Shown: positions 35,583 to 43,483 of the stretch, in pieces
How positions within the stretch are numbered: position 1 is the first letter of the stretch
Layout: every line of letters starts with the position of its first letter
NCBI GenBank assembly: GCA_902802585.1
Contig: CADCMR010000010.1
Span: forward strand, 4,891-68,890
DNA length: 64,000 bases
From: an uncultured bacterium
GTDB lineage: Bacteria; Verrucomicrobiota; Lentisphaeria; Victivallales; UBA1829
Direction of reading: 5' to 3'
Notes under the pieces: model-generated
Databases searched by the model: none
The model's input: only the letters and a program-made list of their open reading frames with translations
Told to the model about the DNA's origin: nothing
Made by a program: the position numbers and the translations under genes

Positions 35583-35629
35583 ATAGCAGAAACTACGACA
35601 ATCCCATCCCAACAGAAAGGAGTGATGCC

Positions 35630-36493
35630 ATGAAATTCTTTTTCGCCCTTTGCTGCTTCCTGACGACAGCCCTGCTCGCCCCCGCTCTCTCCGCGGGCGA
35701 ATGGTTCACCGATTTTGAAAAGGCGAAAGCCGAATCCCTGAAAACGAAGCGTCCCATCTATATCCTTTTCACGAACTCGGACGCCGCGGTCGACCGCAGC
35801 CTCGAACGGACCATTTTCAGCCAGAGGAAGTTCCAGGAATACGCCGACAAAAAGCTCGTGCTCATGAAGGTCGACTTCCCCGTCGCGATCCATCTTCAGC
35901 CGAAGAGCCTTTCCCAGCAGAACAGCACACTCCGCCTGAAATACGGCATCTCCGTTCTGCCGACCGCCCTCCTGCTGGACGCAAATGGAACGCTCTATAT
36001 CGATTTCCAAAAGGCAGACGGCAGCGCGGAGAAGCATCGCCGGAAAATCAACGAGATCATGGATTTCGATCCGCCGAAACGCTACACCGAGTATCTGGAA
36101 GGCTTCGTGAAGAAATACACGCCGCCGAAACCCGAGGCGAAGAAGGTCGACGCGAAGACCAATGAAAAGAAGGCCGACGCGAAGAAACCGGCGAAGCAGC
36201 CGGATAAAAAGACCGCGGAAAAAGCCAAAAACGAGACTTTAGAGGACACCTACATCCCCGATGAAAACGGCATCCCGCGCATCCCGCTCAATCCGGAAGG
36301 CGATTTCCAGGAGTGGCTGAAGTCCAGCCAGGCCGAGGAAGCCGCCGCCTCAGAAGAGGCGAAGGAAGCCGCTGAAAAGGTCGCCAAAGAGGCAAAGGAC
36401 GCCGCTGAGGACGCAGCTGAAGAGGCAAAGGAAGCCGCTGAGGACGCAGCAGAGAAGGCAAAGGCAGCCATCAAAGACGCCGCTGGGAAATAA
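35630..36493 (+). CDS. exported thioredoxin-fold protein without redox cysteines, Ala/Glu/Lys tail
   Basis: A 287-aa protein with a signal peptide (MKFFFALCCFLTTALLAPAL, cleavage near LSA-GE). Residues ~20-165 have the layout of a thioredoxin-like domain: AKAESLKTKRPIYILFTNSD, KLVLMKVDFP, YGISVLPTALLLDANG with the cis-Pro. The CXXC site is replaced by SDAAVDRS. The mature protein seems to contain no Cys at all, so it cannot do dithiol chemistry. Residues ~165-205 are Lys/Ala/Pro-rich. The last ~50 residues are an amphipathic repeat of EAAEDAAEEAK type, likely a long helix. GAAAGGAG precedes the start. The gene has its own promoter and terminator. Confidence 0.8.
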   Translation: MKFFFALCCFLTTALLAPALSAGEWFTDFEKAKAESLKTKRPIYILFTNSDAAVDRSLERTIFSQRKFQEYADKKLVLMKVDFPVAIHLQPKSLSQQNSTLRLKYGISVLPTALLLDANGTLYIDFQKADGSAEKHRRKINEIMDFDPPKRYTEYLEGFVKKYTPPKPEAKKVDAKTNEKKADAKKPAKQPDKKTAEKAKNETLEDTYIPDENGIPRIPLNPEGDFQEWLKSSQAEEAAASEEAKEAAEKVAKEAKDAAEDAAEEAKEAAEDAAEKAKAAIKDAAGK

Positions 36494-36518
36494 CGCCTTC
36501 TTCCCCACTAAAAGAATC

Positions 36519-36558
36519 AAGTCGTATCGGTCCTGAGACTGATACGACTTATCTTTTT
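36519..36558 (+). terminator. intrinsic terminator
   Basis: Arms AAGTCGTATC and GATACGACTT with a 12-base loop, followed by ATCTTTTTT. It ends the preceding gene and faces the convergent GH39-like gene. Confidence 0.9.
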
Positions 36559-36583
36559 TACGGCTTTTCGCTGTTCATCCCGA

Positions 36584-38299
36584 TTATTTCAGCGGGATCA
36601 GCTCCACGAAATAGACGTCGTTCTGCTTCATGTCCAGGCCGAGCTGGAATTCCTCGCCCTTCATGACCGTGACCTGCGCGCGGTACATCGGGCGGAGCTG
36701 GGAAACGCGCGCCAGACGTGCAATCTCTTCGCGGCTGATGTCCGTCTTCGCGCCGTCCTCCTCCAGCCACGCGGAATACGCGTCGCCCGCCCGGTAGCCG
36801 ATGCGCGTCACGCGGAGATCGTATTCGCCCGCCTTGAGTCCGGTGAGGCTGAACAGAGCATGGGCTTTGTCTTTGGCGGGATGCGGATCGAAGAACGTGT
36901 CCTGGTTGCTGATCCTGCCGCCCTGCGTGGGATGGCTGAGGTCCCAGAAGAGCGCCTGCACCCCCCCCTTCGCGTCCTTGCAGACGTAGGACGACGCGTC
37001 GCTGGAAACGAGCTCCGTCGGGCCGAGCGCCGCCAGGCACTGGTACGCGCGGTAGGCGGCCTTCGGGATGCCCTGGAACGTGATAAGACCGAATCCGCCG
37101 TGGAACGGACGCGGCGCGGGTCCGCATTCCTCGAAGATGTCCGTGAACGTCCAAAGGCTCATGCACGCCATCTTCTCCGTGTTGCGGAGCTGTTCCAGGA
37201 TGAACGGCGCGGCGAAATACGAGTCGTGCACCGGGTCGACCGGGGACGGCGACGCGTGCCATTCGGTGATGTAGACCGGGACGTCGCAGCGGAGGTTTTT
37301 GCGGATATCCTCCAGCTTCCTGTTGAAGCAGTCGGCGACATGCCGCAGGTTCTTCATGAGGTAGATGTAGTTGCCGCCGAACCGGTCGATCTTCGGCAAC
37401 GCCGGGTTCTCCGGGTCGAATCCGTACTGGTGGAACGAAATGAAATCCAGCGGCAGGCGGTTTTTGCGGCAGAATTTCACGAGCGGGGCGATGAAGTCGA
37501 GCCCGGCGCCGGAGGGACCGCCGACCGGATATGCCTTGTTCACGGACTTGACCGCCCGCGCCGTGTATTTGTAGAGTTCGAGGTAGGCATCGAGCATGGT
37601 GGTCTTCTTGCCGGGGTCCCAGAAAACGTCCAGGTCCGGCTCGTTCCACACCTCGAACCGCCACGTTTTCACCTCGTCCTCGCCGTAGCGTTCGGTCCAG
37701 TGCTGAACGGTCGCACGGATGAGGTCAGCCCAGAGTTCGTGCTTCTTCGGCGGCGTCACGTTCGCCTTCCACCAGAAGATCGTGGTCTTGCCGGAGGCGA
37801 GCTTTTCGGGCATGAAGCTGAGCTCGACGAAAGGCTTGACACCGATGGAGAGCAGAAAATCGAACACGTCGTCGATGTACATGAAATTATAAACAGGATT
37901 GCCTGCCTTGTCCTCGCTGTAAACGCGCATTTCGTCGTGGAAAAGCCCGTGCGCACGCAGATACCGGAATCCGAGTTCCTTTTTGCATTTCGCGAGCTGC
38001 TTGCGCCAGCTGTCGCGCAGCCCCTCTCCGATGCGCCCAGCCCCGACGCAATCGCGCCAGACGTCGGACCGTTCGCCCTTCACGACCTTGAAATCCGCAT
38101 TGATGACGCGGTCCGGCGCGGTCTCGCCCGGATAGACTTCGTGTGTCGCCTTCTTCGCGGCGGCTTTCTTCGGCGCGGGTTTCGCAGCGGAAGTCTTCTT
38201 CGTTTCGACCTTCTTCGCGGCGGCTTTCTTCGGCGCGGGTTTCGCGGCTTTCTTCGCGGCGGTCTTCTTTGCGGCGGCGGTTTTCTTGCTCGGACTCAT
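36584..38299 (-). CDS. GH39-like glycoside hydrolase with Lys/Ala-rich N-terminal tail
   Basis: About 571 residues. Residues ~1-50 are a histone-H1-like tail made of repeats such as KKTAAAKKTAAKKAAKPAPK. The catalytic (beta/alpha)8 barrel follows (~60-450). FEVWNEPDLDVFWDP carries the acid/base Glu and YITEWHASPS carries the nucleophile Glu, both typical of GH39 beta-xylosidases and iduronidases (clan GH-A). The rest (~460-571) is a small beta-rich domain. There is no signal peptide, so the enzyme appears cytoplasmic. AGGAGA precedes the ATG at 38299. Upstream in-frame ATGs lack this. The specificity is not certain. Confidence 0.85.
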   Translation of the reverse strand: MSPSKKTAAAKKTAAKKAAKPAPKKAAAKKVETKKTSAAKPAPKKAAAKKATHEVYPGETAPDRVINADFKVVKGERSDVWRDCVGAGRIGEGLRDSWRKQLAKCKKELGFRYLRAHGLFHDEMRVYSEDKAGNPVYNFMYIDDVFDFLLSIGVKPFVELSFMPEKLASGKTTIFWWKANVTPPKKHELWADLIRATVQHWTERYGEDEVKTWRFEVWNEPDLDVFWDPGKKTTMLDAYLELYKYTARAVKSVNKAYPVGGPSGAGLDFIAPLVKFCRKNRLPLDFISFHQYGFDPENPALPKIDRFGGNYIYLMKNLRHVADCFNRKLEDIRKNLRCDVPVYITEWHASPSPVDPVHDSYFAAPFILEQLRNTEKMACMSLWTFTDIFEECGPAPRPFHGGFGLITFQGIPKAAYRAYQCLAALGPTELVSSDASSYVCKDAKGGVQALFWDLSHPTQGGRISNQDTFFDPHPAKDKAHALFSLTGLKAGEYDLRVTRIGYRAGDAYSAWLEEDGAKTDISREEIARLARVSQLRPMYRAQVTVMKGEEFQLGLDMKQNDVYFVELIPLK

Positions 38300-38466
38300 T
38301 GGTTTTCTCCTGTTGTTCGCCCCGGATGCCGGAGCTTGTTTTTGAAAACGCGTTTTTTCTGATGAACATACAATAGCACGTTCCGGGCGTTTTCCCATAC
38401 ACTTTTTGCAAGAAATTATACTTTCTTTATACAAAATCCCTCGGAAACAGGAAAAACCGCCCGATG

Positions 38467-38505
38467 CGAAAAGAAAAAAGCGGCACAGACCGGAATCTGT
38501 GCCGC
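38467..38505 (-). terminator. intrinsic terminator
   Basis: On the minus strand, arms GCGGCACAGA and TCTGTGCCGC (38480-38505) are followed by six U, C and more U. It ends the operon of the metallophosphoesterase, GT9 and secreted hypothetical genes. Confidence 0.92.
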
Positions 38506-38529
38506 ATGGAGCAGTGAAAAGAAGGAAGC

Positions 38530-39618
38530 TCAGAACCCTTCGAGAAGGGATTTCTGCGTATTTTCGCCGTTTTTCTCGCCGGCCTTTTCCGCCGCTTCCT
38601 TCGCGCTGAGGGATTCAGGACCGCGGAGGGCGTCCTGTTCACGATCAAGCGGCTCGTCGAGCAGCAGCGATTTCTTCGGGTCGCGCATGTCCTCCAGGAA
38701 CTGGATATCCTGGATTTCCTCGTAGTCGACGTCCTTTCGCGCCTCGCGGCCGCCGACGACCTTCACAATGCCGGTGTCGGGGTCGAGCTGGAGCCGGGGC
38801 GGACGGTCGGTCTTCAGGAGGATCTGGCGGTTTTCGAGGTTGCCGTCGGTATTGTACTGGTAGTAGGCATAGACCTTTGTGCTGGCGGGCAGCAGGACAC
38901 TGAGGCGGGAGAGGAAGTCGATCTCGCATTTCGGGCGGAGATCGGGTCCCAGGTCGTAGCCGATATGGCGGAGCATGTAGAGGTTGTCCTTGTCTTCGAG
39001 CGTGAGGCAGTAGATGTTGGACTTGCCCGTGAAATAGCTCAGGATGCGGTATTCGCGCGTCTTGATCATGCGGTGCTTTTCCTCTTTTTTGCCGTCTTCG
39101 CCTACCACCTCTTCCGGGGCGTCGTCGAGCAGGGGCAGACCGACCGTCCGTGACCAGATCACATTGCCACGCACGATGTTGAAATGCGCCTCCTTCGACT
39201 GGTAGGGCGTCGCCATCTGCGGATGGCGCAGCACGGCCTTCACGGAATAGCGCCCTATGGAGCGCAGGTCGTAGTGCTTGCTGAGGTTGAACATGTAGGA
39301 TTTTTCGCCGCCTGGCGGCAGGATCACGCCGGTCATGTCGGGCAGAGGCGCGTCCTTCGGCGTGCGGATGAAGGACGGGTCGTTGCGGTCGGACCGCCGG
39401 ATTTCGAACTGGAGGTTCCCCTTGAGGCCAATGTTCTCGCCGAACGCCAGGGGATGCGCGGAAAGGTTGCGCATGGCGACGCGCACGAAGACGGATTCAT
39501 ATTGGAGATAGTTGACCTGGACCGGCTTGACGACGATCGCCACCTGAGCGCGAACGCACATCGGAATCAGAAAAAGAAGAAAGACCGCCGCAAGAACGTG
39601 GCGCAGCTTGGAAAACAT
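38530..39618 (-). CDS. secreted hypothetical protein, 362 aa
   Basis: A signal peptide (MFSKLRHVLAAVFLLFLIPM...VRA-Q) is followed by a beta-rich domain (~27-165). This resembles an immunoglobulin-like or DUF-type fold: NYLQYESVFVRVAMRNLS, GVILPPGGEKSYMFNLSK, IGRYSVKAVLRHPQM. The rest is a mixed region ending in a Glu/Lys/Ala tail. I recognise no family. It sits 3 bases behind the GT9 gene and shares the terminator. A cell-envelope role is likely from the export signal and context only. Confidence 0.75.
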   Translation of the reverse strand: MFSKLRHVLAAVFLLFLIPMCVRAQVAIVVKPVQVNYLQYESVFVRVAMRNLSAHPLAFGENIGLKGNLQFEIRRSDRNDPSFIRTPKDAPLPDMTGVILPPGGEKSYMFNLSKHYDLRSIGRYSVKAVLRHPQMATPYQSKEAHFNIVRGNVIWSRTVGLPLLDDAPEEVVGEDGKKEEKHRMIKTREYRILSYFTGKSNIYCLTLEDKDNLYMLRHIGYDLGPDLRPKCEIDFLSRLSVLLPASTKVYAYYQYNTDGNLENRQILLKTDRPPRLQLDPDTGIVKVVGGREARKDVDYEEIQDIQFLEDMRDPKKSLLLDEPLDREQDALRGPESLSAKEAAEKAGEKNGENTQKSLLEGF

Positions 39619-39621
39619 GGT

Positions 39622-40716
39622 TCAGTTCCTTTCCATAAGAAGTTTGAAGGACGCCTCCGCGACCGCTTCCGGGTCGACGGACGCGTGACATCGTGAATCT
39701 TTACAGTAGCGCAAAAAACAGCGATTGCAAGCGATTTCCGGAACAAACACGGATTTTTTTTCGCAATATGGTCCGGTCAGGGCTGGATCCGTCGGTCCGA
39801 ACATGGCGGCGACGGGCACGCCGAGCACCGCGGCGATGTGCATCGGCCCGCTGTCGTTGCAGACCATCAGGGAGGACATCCGGATCACCTCCAGCAGCTC
39901 GCCGACGCTCGTCTTTCCGCAGACCGACGCAACAGGCAGTCCGCGGCTCTTCGCCAGGATCTCGTCCGCGTCCGCCTCCTCGTCGCGCGTCCCGGCGAGC
40001 AGGAATTTCAGCCCCGGATCTCGTCTGGCGAGCGAGGCGATCACGGCGGAGAAGAAATCGGCAGGCCATTTCTTGGTCGCCCAGCGTGCGCCCGGCGCGA
40101 CGACGGCGAAACGATCCGGCAGGAATCCGCCGAACGCCTCCGCCACGACCTCGCGGGCGCGCCCGGCGCTCTGTTTGTTCACGGGCAGCGTCAGGCTGAA
40201 ATCCAGGTCATCACGCCCGAGGAAATCCTTCATGAGGGCATTGTTGACCTCGACGGCATGACCGGGATGCTCATGTCCCTTCAGGTGACGCGTATAGAAT
40301 TTTGACGCGGGGCGTTCGCGCGGCGTCGCCGGACCGGCGCGGAATGCGCAGCCGGTGAGGCGTCCGATGACGGCGCTCCGGACCAGCCCCTGCAGGTCGA
40401 TCACAGCGTCGTACGGTTCGCGCCGGAGGTCGGAGCAGAGACCGATGAACGCCGGAAGGAACGGAAGCGCCCTGCGGAGTTTGTCGTCGTGGAACAGGAT
40501 CACGCGGCGGACGCACGGGAGGTACGGCGGCAGATCGGCGAACGCTGGTTTCACGGCCCAGTCCACGCAGGCGTCCGGGCAAGCTTTCGCCAGCGCGGAG
40601 ACCGCCGGCATCGCGTGCAGGATGTCCCCCAGGCTGCTCGGTTTGACAATCAGATAACGCTTCACTGTGGTCACCGTCCCGTCCGGTTCATGCGGCGGAG
40701 GCGTCCGCTCGGTCAC
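39622..40716 (-). CDS. GT9 family glycosyltransferase (LPS heptosyltransferase-like)
   Basis: A 364-aa cytoplasmic GT-B enzyme of family 9, which transfers ADP-heptose or similar sugars during LPS core assembly. The N-terminal motif is VKPSSLGDILHAMPAVSALA. The C-terminal donor site is VCNDSGPMHIAAVLGVPVAAMFGPTDPALTGPY (the S/D..xxH..A pattern). A Cys cluster CNRCFLRYCKDSRC resembles heptosyltransferase II. The start codon is a GTG that overlaps the upstream TGA. An internal GTG at VKRYLIVKP is possible. It suggests a diderm envelope. Confidence 0.88.
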   Translation of the reverse strand: MTERTPPPHEPDGTVTTVKRYLIVKPSSLGDILHAMPAVSALAKACPDACVDWAVKPAFADLPPYLPCVRRVILFHDDKLRRALPFLPAFIGLCSDLRREPYDAVIDLQGLVRSAVIGRLTGCAFRAGPATPRERPASKFYTRHLKGHEHPGHAVEVNNALMKDFLGRDDLDFSLTLPVNKQSAGRAREVVAEAFGGFLPDRFAVVAPGARWATKKWPADFFSAVIASLARRDPGLKFLLAGTRDEEADADEILAKSRGLPVASVCGKTSVGELLEVIRMSSLMVCNDSGPMHIAAVLGVPVAAMFGPTDPALTGPYCEKKSVFVPEIACNRCFLRYCKDSRCHASVDPEAVAEASFKLLMERN

Positions 40717-41525
40717 ATGCCGTGTTCAAGCCGGGTGGCGAGGCACTCGGGAAGCCCGGCGGCGCGGATTTTCTCCTGCGTCCCGGCGATGTCGTACGGC
40801 AGACGGTAGCGCGTGATCGTGTTCTGTTCGGAATCGTACACGGCGAATGACGCGCGCGGGTCGCGGTTGCGGGGCTGCCCCACGCTGCCGACGTTGATCA
40901 GGTACTTGCAGCCGCGCTGGATGGGCAGCACGATCTCGTCGGCCTCGTCGGACCGGAACATCATGCCTTCCTCGTCGGGCTTGACCGCCCACAGCTTCAG
41001 CTCGTCGATCGGGAGTTCGCCGGGTCGCATGAGCGTCTTCTTGCAATAGGCGACCGGGACATGCGAATGCCCGCAGAAACAGAACTGCGTGTACTGGTAG
41101 GCGAATGTGTCCTTCACCTGGTGAAGGTCGAAAATGTAGCCCCATTCCGACGGGCTGTCCAGCGACGCGTGCACCGCCGTGAACGGCGTCCCCTTGATCT
41201 GCTCCTTGTACTTCTGGGCGGCGAGGAACGCGCGCTCCTCGTCCGACAGCATGTTCTGCGTCCACAGGACCGCGCTCTTCGCATGGGGGTTGAATCCCGC
41301 CATGACCGTGTCGCCGTTCGACGCGTATTCGTCGTGGTTGCCCTTGACGAACGCGGCGACGGGGAGCGACCGCATGATCTCCATGCATTCGTGTGGGCTG
41401 GCGTTGTAGCCGACAATGTCGCCGAGGGAGATATAGGAGTCCACCGCGAGTTCGCGGCAGCGGGCAAGCACGGTCTCCAGCGCTTCGAGGTTCGCGTGGA
41501 TGTCGCTCAGGATCGCATATTTCAT
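40713..41525 (-). CDS. calcineurin-like metallophosphoesterase
   Basis: A 270-aa protein of the YfcE/MJ0936-like metallophosphoesterase family. Metal ligands are in MKYAILSDIHANLEAL (D-x-H), SLGDIVGYNASP (GD), KGNHDEYA (GNHD) and FCGHSHVPVAYC (GHSH). INVGSVGQPRNRDPRASFAVYD is also typical. Substrates in the family include phosphodiesters and protein phosphoserine. It heads the three-gene operon and overlaps the GT9 start. Confidence 0.9.
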   Translation of the reverse strand: MKYAILSDIHANLEALETVLARCRELAVDSYISLGDIVGYNASPHECMEIMRSLPVAAFVKGNHDEYASNGDTVMAGFNPHAKSAVLWTQNMLSDEERAFLAAQKYKEQIKGTPFTAVHASLDSPSEWGYIFDLHQVKDTFAYQYTQFCFCGHSHVPVAYCKKTLMRPGELPIDELKLWAVKPDEEGMMFRSDEADEIVLPIQRGCKYLINVGSVGQPRNRDPRASFAVYDSEQNTITRYRLPYDIAGTQEKIRAAGLPECLATRLEHGM

Positions 41526-41570
41526 CGCATGTCAGCCTTGGATGGGGTGAGAATTAAAAACATATGATTG

Positions 41571-41599
41571 AATATACCACGTCCGGAGCCGATTTTAAA
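41571..41599 (-). promoter_or_regulatory. candidate promoter of the metallophosphoesterase operon
   Basis: On the minus strand TTTAAA, 17 bases and TATATT, about 46 bases before the start codon. Confidence 0.45.
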
Positions 41600-41660
41600 G
41601 AGCAAAAAGCAGAAAAAAACGTTTTTTCTTCAATAAATCCGAAAAACCGCACTTTTCGAC

Positions 41661-41689
41661 TTGAAAAATCGGCAATCATGCCGTATTTT
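41661..41689 (+). promoter_or_regulatory. candidate promoter of the type IV pilus operon
   Basis: TTGAAA, 17 bases and TATTTT, 43 bases before the GTG start of the first PilB gene. The spacer contains GGCAATCATGCC, a short inverted repeat. Confidence 0.5.
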
Positions 41690-41731
41690 TTAGCGATATT
41701 TATTTTTCTTCACACCAAACGAGGTTCAAAC

Positions 41732-43456
41732 GTGCTTGACAGTGATTATGTATTGGAGCTGCTTCAGGAGAACGGATTCGTCTCCAAGGAGCAGGTCGAC
41801 GAAGGATGGAAAAAAGTCGCCGAATCCGACGGCGATCTGGATATCCTTGACGCGCTGAAGGTTCTCCACTACGTCGACGAACAGGAAATCATCAACATGC
41901 TCGCCCAGCAGTACGGGCTTGAGACCATTGACCTGTCCGCCTTCGTCATTCCAGACGAAGTCCTGGCGGAGCTCCCCGCGGAGACCGCGCGGCAGTACCA
42001 GGTGGTCCCCGTCATGCTCCACGACGACATCCTCACCATCGCCATGTCCGACCCGACCGACATGGAGACCGTCGATACGCTCCGCTACCTGCTGAAGCGT
42101 GACGTGGAGGCCGTCATCGCCCCCGCGAAGCAGATCCAGAAGATCCTCGAGGCCAGCTACGGCGGACTCGAAGGCACCGTGGACTCCTACGTCGGCAGCG
42201 TTGACACGTCCAAGCTCGAAGTCGTGCAGACGGACGAGGACGAGGCGGCGAAGGAGGCGGCAAAGGCCGCGAACAGCGGCGAGGACGACGCACCGATCAT
42301 CAAGCTCGTCTCCCTGCTCATCTACAACGCCTTCAAGCTCCGCGCGTCCGATATCCACCTCGAGCCGATGGAAAAGAAATTCCGCATCCGCTACCGCATC
42401 GACGGCGCCCTGCGCGAAATGGAAAGCCCGCCGAAGTACCTCCAGACGAACATCATCAGCCGCATCAAGATCATGTCCAAGATGGATATCTCCGAAAAGC
42501 GCGTGCCGCAGGACGGACGAATCCAGATCGAGGTCTCCGGCGTCGGGCTCGACCTCCGTGTCTCCACCATCCCCACCACGCACGGCGAATCCATCGTCAT
42601 GCGTATCCTTGACAAGTCCAGCATCCAGCTCGACATCCCGAAGCTCGGCTTCTACACCGACGACCAGGAGAAGATCGACCGCATCATCTCCATGCCGGAC
42701 GGCATCTTCCTCGTCACCGGGCCTACCGGTTCCGGCAAAACGACCAGCCTTTACGCCTTCCTGAACACCATCAACAAGCCGAACCGCAAGATCATCACCG
42801 TGGAGGACCCTGTCGAATACCAGCTCAGCGGCATCAACCAGGTCCAGGTGAACCCGATCGTGCAGATGACCTTCTCGAACGCGCTTCGAGCCATGCTCCG
42901 TCAGGCGCCCAACATCATCATGGTCGGCGAAATCCGCGACTTGGAAACCGCCGACATCGCCATCAACGCCTCCCTCACAGGACACCTGGTCTTCAGCACG
43001 CTGCACACCAACGACGCACCCAGCTCCGTCACACGACTGATCGATATGGGCGTGAAGCCCTTCCTCGTGGCGTCCTCCGTCCGCGCCATCATGGCGCAGC
43101 GCCTCGTCCGCCGCGTCTGCAAGAACTGCATGGAGCCATACAAGCCATCCCCCGACGAAATCCGGCTCCTCCATCTCGACAAGGACTACCTCGACTCCGC
43201 GAACCTCGTCCACGGGCGCGGCTGCCCCGCCTGCGGCGGCACCGGGTACAAGGGGCGTATGGGAATCTACGAAATCTTCCTCATCACCGAGGATATGCAG
43301 TACCTTATCTACAACAAGGAAAGCTCCGACAAGCTCCGCGCCGCGGCACGACAGAGCGGCATGAGAACCCTGCGCGAAGACGGTCTCCGCAAGGCCGCCG
43401 CCGGAACCACCACGGTCTCCGAGGTCCTCGCGGTCACAGTCGGCGACGAAGAATAA
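41732..43456 (+). CDS. pilB: type IV pilus / type II secretion assembly ATPase (first paralogue)
   Basis: A 574-aa hexameric ATPase that drives pilin polymerisation. The N-terminal GspE_N domain spans ~1-150. The ATPase core has Walker A GPTGSGKTTSLY, Asp box VEDPVEYQLSGINQVQVN, Walker B ILMVGEIRD-like IIMVGEIRDLETADIA and His box LVFSTLHTNDAPS. The zinc tetracysteine is CKNC...CPACGGTGYKGRMGIYE. The start is a GTG at 41732 with GAGG 8 bases upstream. The frame stays open to 41564, but the extra part is AT-rich and contains the predicted promoter. Confidence 0.93.
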   Translation: MLDSDYVLELLQENGFVSKEQVDEGWKKVAESDGDLDILDALKVLHYVDEQEIINMLAQQYGLETIDLSAFVIPDEVLAELPAETARQYQVVPVMLHDDILTIAMSDPTDMETVDTLRYLLKRDVEAVIAPAKQIQKILEASYGGLEGTVDSYVGSVDTSKLEVVQTDEDEAAKEAAKAANSGEDDAPIIKLVSLLIYNAFKLRASDIHLEPMEKKFRIRYRIDGALREMESPPKYLQTNIISRIKIMSKMDISEKRVPQDGRIQIEVSGVGLDLRVSTIPTTHGESIVMRILDKSSIQLDIPKLGFYTDDQEKIDRIISMPDGIFLVTGPTGSGKTTSLYAFLNTINKPNRKIITVEDPVEYQLSGINQVQVNPIVQMTFSNALRAMLRQAPNIIMVGEIRDLETADIAINASLTGHLVFSTLHTNDAPSSVTRLIDMGVKPFLVASSVRAIMAQRLVRRVCKNCMEPYKPSPDEIRLLHLDKDYLDSANLVHGRGCPACGGTGYKGRMGIYEIFLITEDMQYLIYNKESSDKLRAAARQSGMRTLREDGLRKAAAGTTTVSEVLAVTVGDEE

Positions 43457-43483
43457 CGCAATCAACCACACGGATCCCATATC

